Positions 1-6,574 of a stretch of 7,713 nt of DNA are shown here, in pieces. The first letter of the stretch is position 1. Each line of letters opens with the position of its first letter. The stretch covers positions 1-7,713 of the forward strand of contig JASHUH010000435.1 in the NCBI GenBank assembly GCA_030040115.1, in the 5' to 3' direction. The DNA comes from Acidobacteriaceae bacterium. GTDB taxonomy: Bacteria > Acidobacteriota > Terriglobia > Terriglobales > Acidobacteriaceae. A model generated the notes under the pieces. That model made no database searches. It saw only the letters and a list, made by a program, of their open reading frames with translations, and had not been told where the DNA came from. A program made the translations under genes and the position numbers.

Positions 1-252
1 GTCACGCTCACCGGTTGGGGCAAAATAGCGGAGGCGGCAGTAGTCATCGCGCTTACCTTCATTTTCGCATGGGATGCATCTTCGGCTATACGCGTGGAAG
101 ATGTGGAAAGCAGGGGCGCAATTCCGGCGGCAAGGACTTAGAAGGGCGGGATGCAGGCGCCTGCTGGCCGGCGTTGATGGAAAGCCTCGGCAACAGCAGG
201 CGCTGTTCTCGGCGCGCTCTTCTTCGGCTATCTGACGGATCGGCACGGTTGA
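1..252 (+). pseudogene. MFS transporter remnant (N-terminal part)
   Basis: Frame 1 translates from the window edge as VTLTGWGKIAEAAVVIALTF followed by IFAWDASSAI, which resembles the first membrane helix of a major facilitator superfamily transporter. It stops at TAG 139-141. After a second stop at 175-177 the same frame gives ASATAGAVLGALFFGYLTDR, then HG and a stop at 250-252. This second piece matches the end of helix 2 and the loop 2-3 signature (G-x-L-x-D-R-x-G-R) of the family. The roughly 30 to 40 residues expected between the two pieces are degraded, and the remaining ten helices are absent to the right. The signature stretch at 178-252 is the firm part; the assignment of 1-138 to the same gene is inference. 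The substrate cannot be inferred. The gene would have continued beyond position 1 only by a short N-terminus. Confidence 0.5.
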
Positions 253-565
253 TACGTGGTGGCTGCGCCAGTCACCTGAGTATCGGTGAGACGCAGTCCG
301 GCTTTGCTTTGAAGGATTCGGGAGAGAGCCCACCAGCGTGATTTCGAGGCCGTCGAGCCCGGGAGGCGGGCGGGTAGATTCTACGGCCCCTGTGCCGCTT
401 GGAAATCCTGGGGTTGGAGCCATATCGGCTGAACCATGAGGAAGAAGCGCATCAGGAACGTGGCGCGCGAAATCGGCATCGGATTGTCATGACGCACGGT
501 CGTGAAGGTGATGGCTGGCGAGCGAGATCGGCCAGGTCGTCTAAAATGAGAATTAGGTTCCTGAT
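253..565. other. Region without a convincing gene (possible LacI-like relic at 436-549)
   Basis: No open frame here carries a recognisable domain. The only suggestive piece is in frame 1 from ATG 436: MRKKRIRNVAREIGIGLS, stop TGA 490-492, then RTVVKVMAGERDRPGRLK and stop TGA 547-549. It resembles the DNA-binding helix-turn-helix of LacI-family regulators (pattern VAR-x-x-G-V-S...TVSKVL-x-G). However, the spacing between the two helices is two residues too long and there is an internal stop, so it is a doubtful relic. The TAAAAT at 542-547 resembles a -10 box for the downstream gene, but no matching -35 was found. Confidence 0.3.
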
Positions 566-3187
566 TTGGCAGTAATCATCAAAGTTCCCCGCATTGGAGT
601 CAGAGCCACCCGGCGAAAAGTCCTGATCTTCGGGGCCGCGATCTGTGTGATCGGATTGCTGGTAGCCGGTAGTGTCTTTTACCGGTACTGGACCAGGTAC
701 GGGCAAATCGTCGGTAACCGGCTGAAAGAGCCGCTGTTCGTGCACACGGCGCAGATCTACGCCGCGCCGCCGGAGGTGCGACCGGGGCAGACGCTGAGCG
801 CGCAGTGGGTGGTGCACGAGCTGCAACAGGCGGGGTACACCGCGCAGGGGCAGACGCCGGCTTCCGCTATGGGTACGTATGCGACGGGGCCGGAAACGGT
901 GACGGTCAGCCCGGGGCCGGATTCATACCACGCCGAAGATCGGGCGGCGATCGACTTTGCAAATGGGACGGTCGACCAGATTGTGGACGCCAACGGAGCA
1001 CAACTGGCGGCCTATGAGCTGGAGCCGCTGCTGGTGACGGGGCTTTCCGATCAGAGCCGAGCCAAGCGGCGGCTAGTGACGTTCGACGAGCTGCCGAAGG
1101 ACTTGGCGGGGGCGGTGACATCGATTGAGGACCGGCGGTTTTTCCAGCACGGGGCACTGGATTATGACGGCATTCTGCGTTCGGTGCTGCACGATATGAT
1201 GCCGGGGCGCCATTCCCTGGAAGGCGCCTCGACCATCGATATGCAAGTGGCGAAGATGTTCTTCCTGACGCCGCAGCGCACCTTCAAGCGGAAGTTTCTG
1301 CAGGTGATCATCGCGCTGCAGCTGGAACATCGCTTCTCGAAGCAACAAATCTTCCAAATGTACGCCAATGAAGCGCCACTGGGCGAGGTGGGCAGCTATG
1401 CCATCGACGGGTTCGGGGAAGCGGCGCAGGCATATTTCGGCAAAGATGTGGGGCAACTGAATCTGCCGGAGTGCGCGTTGCTGGCGGGCATGATCCAGAG
1501 CCCAAGCTGGCTGAATCCATTCCGGCACCCGCAGCGGGCGATGGTCCGCCGCAACGTGGTGCTGGACGCGATGGTGGAGACGGGAGCGATCACGAAGAAA
1601 CAGGCGGAGCAGGCGAAGGCGATGCCCATCGATGTGGTTCCAGGCGCCTTCGATTCGGGCGAAGCGCCGTGGTTCACGGAGTTGGCGCGGGAGGAACTGC
1701 GGCAGCGGCTGAAGGATCCGGACTATAACGAGCGCGGGTTGCGCATTTACACCTCCATCGATCCCCAGTTGCAGCAAGTGGCGCAAAATGCGGTGAGCGA
1801 CGGGCTGAAGCGGACCGACGAAGTGGTGCGGGCGCGATACAAGCGGCTGTTGCGCTACGACGAGCGGCGCGGGATCAAGCCGCCGCCACTGGTGTATCCG
1901 CAGGTGGCGCTGGTGGCGCTGAATCCGCACACCGGACAGGTATTGGCGCTCGTAGGCGGACGAAATTACGCGACGAGCCAGCTGGACCATGCCATTGCGC
2001 ACCGGCCCACGGGGTCGATATTCAAGCCATTTGTGTACGCGACGGCGTTCAACTCCTCACTGGCGGGGACGCCGCTAACCAATCCCAGCGGGGTGAGCGG
2101 GCTCTTTACGCCGCTGACGCTTCTTCACGACGAGCCGACGACGTTCACTTTCGACAATGGGCAGACCTATTCGCCGCACGATTTTGAGAACCATTATTTC
2201 GGGGATGTGCCGGCCGTGGAGGCGCTTTACCGGTCGCTGAACAACGCTACGGTGGAGCTGGCGGAGATGGTGGGCTATGACAACGTGGCGAACGTGGCGC
2301 GGACGGCGGGGATCACGTCGGTGCAGCCGACGCCGGCGATGGCCATCGGATCGTATGACGCGACGCCGCTGGAAATGGCAGGCGCGTATACGGTGTTTGC
2401 CAACGACGGGGTAAAAATCGATCCGTGGATGCTGGCCAGCGTGCGGGCGCCCAATGGCAACGTGATTGCGAACTACACGCCGGAGACGACGCCGGTGCTG
2501 GATCCGCGGGCGGCGTTCCTGACCTTGGGTTTGATGGAACAAGTGCTGAATAATCCGCACGGGACGGGCGCGGGAATTCGGGGGATGGGGTTTATAGCAC
2601 CGGCGGCGGCGAAGACGGGCACCTCGCACGACGCGTGGTTCGCAGGCTTTACCAGCAATCTGCTTTGCGTGGTGTGGGTGGGGAACGACGATTACAGTCA
2701 GCTGAACATTGAGGGTGACCGGGCCGCCGGGCCGATCTGGGGCGATTTTATGAAAGCGGCGGTGCAGTTGTCACAATACTCGGATACGGAGCAGTTTGTT
2801 CCGCCGCCGGGCGTAGTGCAACTGCAGTTGGACGACACGAGCAACCTGCTAGCGGATGCGGCGTGTCCGGATGACTGGACGGGCACGTTCCTGAACGGCA
2901 CCCAACCGACCGCGACCTGCGACCGTCCGATGGGAAACCCACAGAACATCTTGCAGAAGATTTTTGGTCTGGGGCAGAGGCCAGTGAATCCGCCACCGCC
3001 GCCGAAACTGGCTCAGCAGCCCAAGCTGGCGCCGAACACCGCGGCTCCCGCACAGCCGGCGGAAACGCAGAATAACAACGCAGGGCAGGCTCCGGAGCAA
3101 AAGAAGAAGAAACGCGGATTCTGGGCGCGGCTGTTCGGGCGGCACGACAACAATAAGCCGCAGGATGAGCAAAATCCGCGGCAATGA
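566..3187 (+). CDS. Bifunctional penicillin-binding protein, class A (PBP1-type)
   Basis: An 873-residue inner-membrane enzyme that should polymerise lipid II into glycan strands and cross-link the stem peptides. A basic N-terminus precedes one membrane helix (about residues 19-41). A region resembling the UB2H regulatory domain covers about 58-160. The GT51 glycosyltransferase domain (about 170-350) has the catalytic Glu188 in EDRRFFQHG, motif 2 as EGASTIDMQ (219-227), motif 3 as KRKFLQ (Gln246 where Glu is usual) and motif 4 as NEAPLG (268-273). The transpeptidase domain has S484-I-F-K487, S557-L-N559 and K683-T-G685, all intact. The tail has five prolines (809-813), then KKKKRGFWARLFGR (846-859). 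The start is TTG 566: TAG at 554 closes the frame upstream and no ATG precedes the membrane helix. A weak TAGG at 554-557 may serve as the ribosome site. Family certain; paralogue name (mrcA, mrcB or pbpC) not decidable. Confidence 0.95.
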   Translation: MAVIIKVPRIGVRATRRKVLIFGAAICVIGLLVAGSVFYRYWTRYGQIVGNRLKEPLFVHTAQIYAAPPEVRPGQTLSAQWVVHELQQAGYTAQGQTPASAMGTYATGPETVTVSPGPDSYHAEDRAAIDFANGTVDQIVDANGAQLAAYELEPLLVTGLSDQSRAKRRLVTFDELPKDLAGAVTSIEDRRFFQHGALDYDGILRSVLHDMMPGRHSLEGASTIDMQVAKMFFLTPQRTFKRKFLQVIIALQLEHRFSKQQIFQMYANEAPLGEVGSYAIDGFGEAAQAYFGKDVGQLNLPECALLAGMIQSPSWLNPFRHPQRAMVRRNVVLDAMVETGAITKKQAEQAKAMPIDVVPGAFDSGEAPWFTELAREELRQRLKDPDYNERGLRIYTSIDPQLQQVAQNAVSDGLKRTDEVVRARYKRLLRYDERRGIKPPPLVYPQVALVALNPHTGQVLALVGGRNYATSQLDHAIAHRPTGSIFKPFVYATAFNSSLAGTPLTNPSGVSGLFTPLTLLHDEPTTFTFDNGQTYSPHDFENHYFGDVPAVEALYRSLNNATVELAEMVGYDNVANVARTAGITSVQPTPAMAIGSYDATPLEMAGAYTVFANDGVKIDPWMLASVRAPNGNVIANYTPETTPVLDPRAAFLTLGLMEQVLNNPHGTGAGIRGMGFIAPAAAKTGTSHDAWFAGFTSNLLCVVWVGNDDYSQLNIEGDRAAGPIWGDFMKAAVQLSQYSDTEQFVPPPGVVQLQLDDTSNLLADAACPDDWTGTFLNGTQPTATCDRPMGNPQNILQKIFGLGQRPVNPPPPPKLAQQPKLAPNTAAPAQPAETQNNNAGQAPEQKKKKRGFWARLFGRHDNNKPQDEQNPRQ

Positions 3188-3199
3188 GCACTGGCGAGC

Positions 3200-3205
3200 A
3201 GGAGG
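3200..3205 (+). promoter_or_regulatory. Shine-Dalgarno site of the yjbQ pseudogene
   Basis: A perfect AGGAGG lies ten bases before ATG 3216. It decides the original start of the yjbQ homologue over the earlier in-frame ATG at 3165, which lies inside the penicillin-binding protein gene. The site survives although the gene behind it is broken, which points to recent inactivation. Confidence 0.7.
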
Positions 3206-3215
3206 CGCGCTGCTG

Positions 3216-3580
3216 ATGAAAAAGTTCACCGCTGCCACACACCGCCGGCGCGAGATTGTGAACATCATCGAGGAGGTGGAGAGCATGTTGCCGGAGGAAT
3301 CGGGCATGTGCTGCCTGAACGTGCTGCACACGACGGCGCGCCACGGCAGATCTGGAACCAAGAACCTGCCTGGATATGCTGGACGCGTTTGAAGCAATGA
3401 TGCCGAAGCTGAATTAGCGGCATGCGCACAACCCGGAGCACGCGCCGGAATCACATCCTGTCGTCGCTGATCGGGACGGCGTTGATGCTGCCGGTCCAAG
3501 AAGGATCGCTGCTTTGGGGGACGTGGCAGCGCGTGATCCTGGTGGAGGCAGCTTCGAGCCGAGCGCTAAGCTCTGTAAGA
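3216..3580 (+). pseudogene. yjbQ: YjbQ / UPF0047 family protein (secondary thiamine-phosphate synthase), frameshifted
   Basis: Three reading frames in succession reconstruct almost a whole YjbQ protein of about 140 residues. Frame 3 from ATG 3216 gives MKKFTAATHRRREIVNIIEE and on to CLNVLHTTA (to about 3338). Frame 1 from about 3346 gives ADLEPRTCLDMLDAFEAMMP and KLN, then TAG 3415-3417 where the family usually has Tyr, then RHAHNPEHAP. An apparent one-base insertion (GAT to GAAT at 3448-3451) moves to frame 2, HILSSLIGTALMLPVQEGSL and GTWQRVILVE. The last residues (FDGPR region) seem displaced by about five extra bases after 3547. Family members are small trimeric proteins with weak thiamine-phosphate synthase activity in E. 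coli; the native role is unclear. The gene starts 28 bases after the penicillin-binding protein gene, so it was probably co-transcribed. At least one stop and three frame changes make it non-functional unless these are sequencing errors. Confidence 0.85.
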
Positions 3581-3771
3581 AAAAGGGTCGCGGAGCCCGC
3601 GGTCGCCGCAATGAATTTCCCAGCTGGTCTAATTCGGCGAGTCCGAATGTTGGTCACGTTCTGTACTCCTCAAGTGTTCAGGAATCGATTCGAACTAGCG
3701 TTTGCTTTCCATTTTCATTGACTGCGCGGGCGCTTGTCCGGGCTGCACTGCATTCTTCCCCAAATCGGCTG
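3581..3771. other. Intergenic stretch without recognised gene
   Basis: No homology was recognised in any frame. It contains a perfect 6-bp hairpin, ATTCGG-CGAGT-CCGAAT, at 3632-3648. There is no T-run after it on the plus strand, so it is not a classical terminator. The short open frames crossing this stretch have no family-like composition. Confidence 0.4.
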
Positions 3772-4113
3772 TTAGTGATCTCTAGGCGCTCGCAACGAAG
3801 CGAGGTACGCAACCAGATCGTCCATCTGGGCGGTCGTGAGCTTCCCTCGATACGAGAGCATGGCTGGCGGGTCCACAAAGTGCGCATCTCGAAGATCAGA
3901 GCGGGCAAAGGCGAGGAGTTGGCCGTTTGAATCGAGCATCTGGAAACTGAATGGGTCCTGATTGAGAAGTTTTCCGCCGAGAGTTTTCCCGTCGCGAGTT
4001 ACGGGTCGATCAATGGCGCTTCGGCTTGTCTTACCTCGAGCAATTGCTTTCCTGGAAATTTTTACAAACTTTGGTTTCAATAATCGGGTGGCTAGCTGCC
4101 CTTGGCCTGAAGA
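3772..4113 (-). pseudogene. C-terminal remnant of a c-type cytochrome
   Basis: Reading leftward, the frame gives DGKTLGGKLLNQDPFSFQML and, further on, LRDAHFVDPPAMLSYRGKLT then TAQMDDLVAYLASLR, ending at TAG/TGA-side position 3772. This is the characteristic tail of heme-c proteins common in Acidobacteriota and Planctomycetota: a small beta domain rewriting V-x-x-x-DGK-x-x-x-G-x-L-x-N-x-D, followed by the last cytochrome helix with M-x-SY as likely axial Met and L-x-DLVAYLASL. Homology begins near 4002. The frame is closed by a stop at 4114-4116, and no CxxCH heme site was found on the minus strand between 4081 and 4400. The heme-binding half and signal peptide are therefore missing, and the piece cannot work as an electron carrier. 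The only in-frame start, TTG 4078-4080, lacks support. Confidence 0.7.
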
Positions 4114-4435
4114 TCAATTGACACTCAGCAATCATCATCCGTGCGCGAATTCCATTGCCATTTCACAAAGCTCAAAGCTTAGCGATGCGCATCCGAGCTT
4201 GTCAAGGAAAATGGCGCACCTTATTGGCTGAGAGAGCTCCATTGATCGTTGAACGGACGCCCCGAAAATGTATTGCTGCGGTAAGGGGCCAGTTAATTGG
4301 AAACTTCACGGCGGGCATTCTGAGCCCCAGGGCTGCAGTTGCGATTTGGGGCGGTCTTCTTGCGCCGGCCATGTGAAATAATTGGATCTAAAGTACGAAC
4401 AGCTTGCCGCGAGCGAATCTGTGCGAGCGCCCCGC

Positions 4436-4450
4436 GCCGCAGTTTGCGGC
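4436..4450. repeat. Perfect 6-bp inverted repeat upstream of paiB
   Basis: GCCGCA and TGCGGC are exact reverse complements separated by GTT, 63 bases before the start of the paiB-like gene. There is no T-run, so it is not a terminator. It could be a half-site pair for a regulator, possibly autoregulation, but a 6-bp repeat of this GC content can easily occur by chance. Confidence 0.3.
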
Positions 4451-4480
4451 AGAGCAGACATGGATTTTGGGCGACAGGCT

Positions 4481-4486
4481 TATAAA
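4481..4486 (+). promoter_or_regulatory. Candidate -10 box for paiB
   Basis: TATAAA matches the bacterial -10 consensus at five of six positions and lies 26 bases before ATG 4513, which would give a leader of roughly 20 bases. No good -35 hexamer is found 16 to 18 bases upstream (the bases there read near ACATGG). No clear Shine-Dalgarno sequence lies between it and the start codon. Confidence 0.35.
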
Positions 4487-4512
4487 ATGATCCGTGGGCG
4501 ACAACAACCTGT

Positions 4513-5142
4513 ATGTATCAGCCATCCGCATTTCGAGAGGAGCACCTGGAGACTCTGCATGCGTTGATCCGCGCTCACCCTTTGGCGACGCTGATCACTG
4601 CCGGGACGAGTGGCCTGATCGCCAATCTTGTGCCGTTTATCTTGTCCGACGCCGGGGTTAAAGGTACGCTTCGAGCGCACATCGCCAAAGCAAACGATCA
4701 GGTCGATGCACTGAAAGCCGGGGCTGAATCGCTGGTTGTTTTTCATGGCCCCGAAGCTTACATCACACCCTCCTGGTATGCCTCAAAGAAAGAGCATGGA
4801 CGGGTTGTTCCAACGTGGAATTATGTTGTTGTGCAGGTGCGGGGAACGCCGCGAATCATTGAGGACCCGGTTTGGATTAGAGCGCAAATTACCGATTTAA
4901 CTTCGGGGCAGGAAAATCAGCGCGCCGAGCCATGGAAAGTGACCGATGCTCCGGAGCCTTTCATCCAAGAGCAGATCAGAGCAATCATCGGCGTTGAAAT
5001 CCCGATCCTGAGCATCGAAGGAAAGTGGAAAGTCAGCCAGAACCGATCCGCTGCCGACCGCCGGGGCGTCTATGAAGGTCTTTTGGCGGAGGGGAGGAAA
5101 GACATGGCTGGGCTGGTGGCCGAAAAAAAAGTCGCTAGATGA
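4513..5142 (+). CDS. paiB: PaiB-family FMN-binding (negative transcriptional regulator) protein
   Basis: A complete 209-residue member of the FMN_bind_2 family, whose usual length is about 200 to 215. The N-terminus MYQPSAFREEHLETLHALIR matches the family start MY-x-P-x-x-F, which fixes ATG 4513. The split-barrel flavin fold shows GPEAYITPSWYASKKEHGRV (residues 79-98) followed by VPTWNY (99-104), and near the C-terminus IEGKWKVSQNR-x-x-ADR-x-GV; all these conserved blocks are intact. In Bacillus subtilis PaiB is described as a repressor of sporulation and protease genes encoded beside the acetyltransferase PaiA. No paiA is present here, and many homologues may be flavin or heme-binding proteins rather than DNA-binding regulators, so the regulatory role is inference. 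Its stop overlaps the start of the next frame by ATGA. It has no strong ribosome site. Base composition looks less extreme than in the penicillin-binding protein gene. Confidence 0.93.
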   Translation: MYQPSAFREEHLETLHALIRAHPLATLITAGTSGLIANLVPFILSDAGVKGTLRAHIAKANDQVDALKAGAESLVVFHGPEAYITPSWYASKKEHGRVVPTWNYVVVQVRGTPRIIEDPVWIRAQITDLTSGQENQRAEPWKVTDAPEPFIQEQIRAIIGVEIPILSIEGKWKVSQNRSAADRRGVYEGLLAEGRKDMAGLVAEKKVAR

Positions 5143-6440
5143 CTGGTGGAACCACCAAGAAAGCATACAGGAACAGTTGCCGATTCAAGGACGTGACCGA
5201 TTCCGCCAACGTCAAGTTGGGCGGCTTCAGCACGGGCGCCGCGTGGGTCGATTACGATCGCGACGGCTACATCGATCTGTTCGTGGCCCGCTATGTCCAG
5301 GCGGACCCTCATCATTTGCCGACTCTGGCGCCCATATCGGAAGCGAACGGGTTCGACATGATTCAAACGCCGGACAAAATGACGGGCGAGACAGATTTTC
5401 TACTTCGGAACCGCGGGGATGGCACGTTTGAAGATGTCTCGGTGAAAGCCGGAGTGAGCAATCCGGCGGGACTCCATGGCATGGGCGTGGTTTGGGGAGA
5501 TTATGACAACGACGGGTGGCCCGATCTTTTTGTCGCCAACGATGGGGGTGCGAATTATCTCTACCACAATCTCGGCAATGGCGCCTTCGAGGAGAGCGGC
5601 GTCAGCACCGGGACCGCATTTGGACCAAATGGCGAGACATACGGAAACATGGGAGGCGATTTCGGCGATTTCGGCGATTTCAATCGCGATGGCCGGCTCG
5701 ATCTTGTGGCGACTCGCTATCGCAGACAGCCGGTCAGTTTGTATCGGAATGACCAAGTCATCTTTAGCGATGTCGCTCAGGAAGCAGGGCTGGCGCGAGA
5801 TACAGCGGCGCCCGTGAAATGGGGAGTCGGTTTTGGCGATTTCGATAACGATGGATGGCCCGACCTCCTCATCGCCAACGGCAATTTCTCTTCTTTGATG
5901 GACCGGCTGCAAACCGAGGTGAAGTTTCGCGAACCCCTGCAGCTCTTTCGCAACATCGAGGGGCGTTCTTTCGAAGAGGTCGCGGATCGAGCCGGGTTGA
6001 ACAGAGGCCCTCTTCAATCGCGCCGGGGAATCGCATTTGGAGATGTCAACAACGATGGCAAGCTCGATTTCGTCGTCTTCAATGTCGATGGGCCTCCATC
6101 TCTTTTCCTCAATGAAGCTCGGAATGCGAACCATCGCGTGCTTTTCCGCCTGGTGGGGAGTAAAAGCAATCGCATGGCCATTGGAGCGCGCGTGACTGTT
6201 TTTGCCGGAGGCATGACGCAGATCGACGAGGTCCGCGGAGGAGGCGGATACAACTCAAGCAACGATACGCGTCTGCACTTCGGCTTGGCAGAGGCGGCCA
6301 TGATGTCCAAGATCGAAGTGCGTTGGCCGAGCGGCCTGAGCCAGGAATTCCGGAATGTCTCCGCCGACGCCATCTATGAAATCGATGAAGGGCAAGGAAT
6401 GCGCAAACTCAAAGATCTCCAGCCGCCTGCCGGCAAGTAA
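5139..6440 (+). CDS. FG-GAP/VCBS repeat protein with C-terminal ASPIC/UnbV domain, 5'-truncated
   Basis: A 433-residue frame of the CRTAC1-like family: a beta-propeller of FG-GAP repeats followed by an ASPIC/UnbV domain, normally secreted and of unknown function. Calcium-type DxDxDG loops are seen at D38 (DYDRDGYIDLF), D121 (DYDNDGWPDLF), D180 (DFNRDGRLDLV), D234 (DFDNDGWPDLL) and D302 (DVNNDGKLDFV). The ASPIC/UnbV domain covers about 346-412 (IGARVTVFAGG, then IEVRWPSG). Relatives usually have a signal peptide and one or two more propeller blades before the first repeat. Here the protein opens directly in the YRN-x-x-x-RFKDVTD part of a repeat, with no export signal, right at the four-base overlap with paiB; TAG at 5136-5138 closes the frame upstream. 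It therefore looks like a headless gene joined to paiB by a deletion, and is probably non-functional although open. A triple GDF repeat sits at residues 173-181. Confidence 0.85.
   Translation: MTGGTTKKAYRNSCRFKDVTDSANVKLGGFSTGAAWVDYDRDGYIDLFVARYVQADPHHLPTLAPISEANGFDMIQTPDKMTGETDFLLRNRGDGTFEDVSVKAGVSNPAGLHGMGVVWGDYDNDGWPDLFVANDGGANYLYHNLGNGAFEESGVSTGTAFGPNGETYGNMGGDFGDFGDFNRDGRLDLVATRYRRQPVSLYRNDQVIFSDVAQEAGLARDTAAPVKWGVGFGDFDNDGWPDLLIANGNFSSLMDRLQTEVKFREPLQLFRNIEGRSFEEVADRAGLNRGPLQSRRGIAFGDVNNDGKLDFVVFNVDGPPSLFLNEARNANHRVLFRLVGSKSNRMAIGARVTVFAGGMTQIDEVRGGGGYNSSNDTRLHFGLAEAAMMSKIEVRWPSGLSQEFRNVSADAIYEIDEGQGMRKLKDLQPPAGK
5655..5681 (+). repeat. 9-bp tandem repeat, three perfect copies, inside the FG-GAP gene
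   Basis: GGCGATTTC occurs three times in direct succession and encodes Gly-Asp-Phe three times (residues 173-181), immediately before a DFNRDG calcium-type loop. Relatives normally have one such turn (DFGDYDRDG), so six residues look inserted by slippage. The frame is kept. Confidence 0.9.
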
Positions 6441-6574
6441 CTGCTGGGAGCCGGATTGTGCGAGAGGGCGTCATGCAGGAGCCATGCTCCGGGTACTATC
6501 ATGGTCGGGTCGATCAGCATGGATACGAGGCGCCGATACAAGAATATACGATACCAAGAAGAAAAGAGGGCTCA
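6441..6574. other. Intergenic gap with ribosome site before the GH51 pseudogene
   Basis: This 134-base gap contains no recognised gene or terminator. AAGAGG at 6564-6569 lies five bases before ATG 6575 and is a plausible Shine-Dalgarno site. No convincing -35/-10 pair was found. Confidence 0.4.

Larger units (their letters stand above)
4117..4512. other. Gene-poor spacer upstream of the paiB-like gene
   Basis: Open frames at 4155-4376 and 4382-4567 have no recognisable domain and start without ribosome sites. This may be scrambled DNA left by loss of the cytochrome 5' half. The right end holds two possible control elements for the next gene, an inverted repeat at 4436-4450 and a TATAAA at 4481-4486, listed separately. 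Confidence 0.4.

Noticed and set aside
1073..2002. Long 309-codon open frame on the minus strand inside the penicillin-binding protein gene.
   Set aside because: It is Arg/His/Leu-rich, without any domain, and lies opposite a gene with complete catalytic motifs; it is a by-product of GC-rich codon use.
3165..3392. ATG 3165 as the start of the yjbQ frame.
   Set aside because: It lies inside the upstream gene, and the AGGAGG site at 3200-3205 together with the family N-terminus MKKFT places the start at 3216.
3632..3648. Hairpin ATTCGG-CGAGT-CCGAAT as a terminator or tRNA remnant.
   Set aside because: No T-run follows it and no tRNA arms or CCA-side pairing could be drawn around it.
3682..3691. 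10-bp palindrome GAATCGATTC.
   Set aside because: Single occurrence, no neighbouring gene start, and expected by chance in sequence of this length.
4155..4567. Small plus-strand open frames at 4155-4376 and 4382-4567.
   Set aside because: No ribosome site, no domain, and the second overlaps the start of paiB out of frame.
5121..5142. Run of eight A before the paiB stop as a programmed frameshift site joining it to the FG-GAP frame.
   Set aside because: A shift into the FG-GAP frame meets TAG at 5136-5138 at once, and the other frame leads to an unrelated shadow translation.
5400..6134. 244-codon minus-strand open frame opposite the FG-GAP gene.
   Set aside because: Its repetitive EIAEIA-like text mirrors the DxDxDG repeats of the plus strand; no ribosome site or family resemblance.
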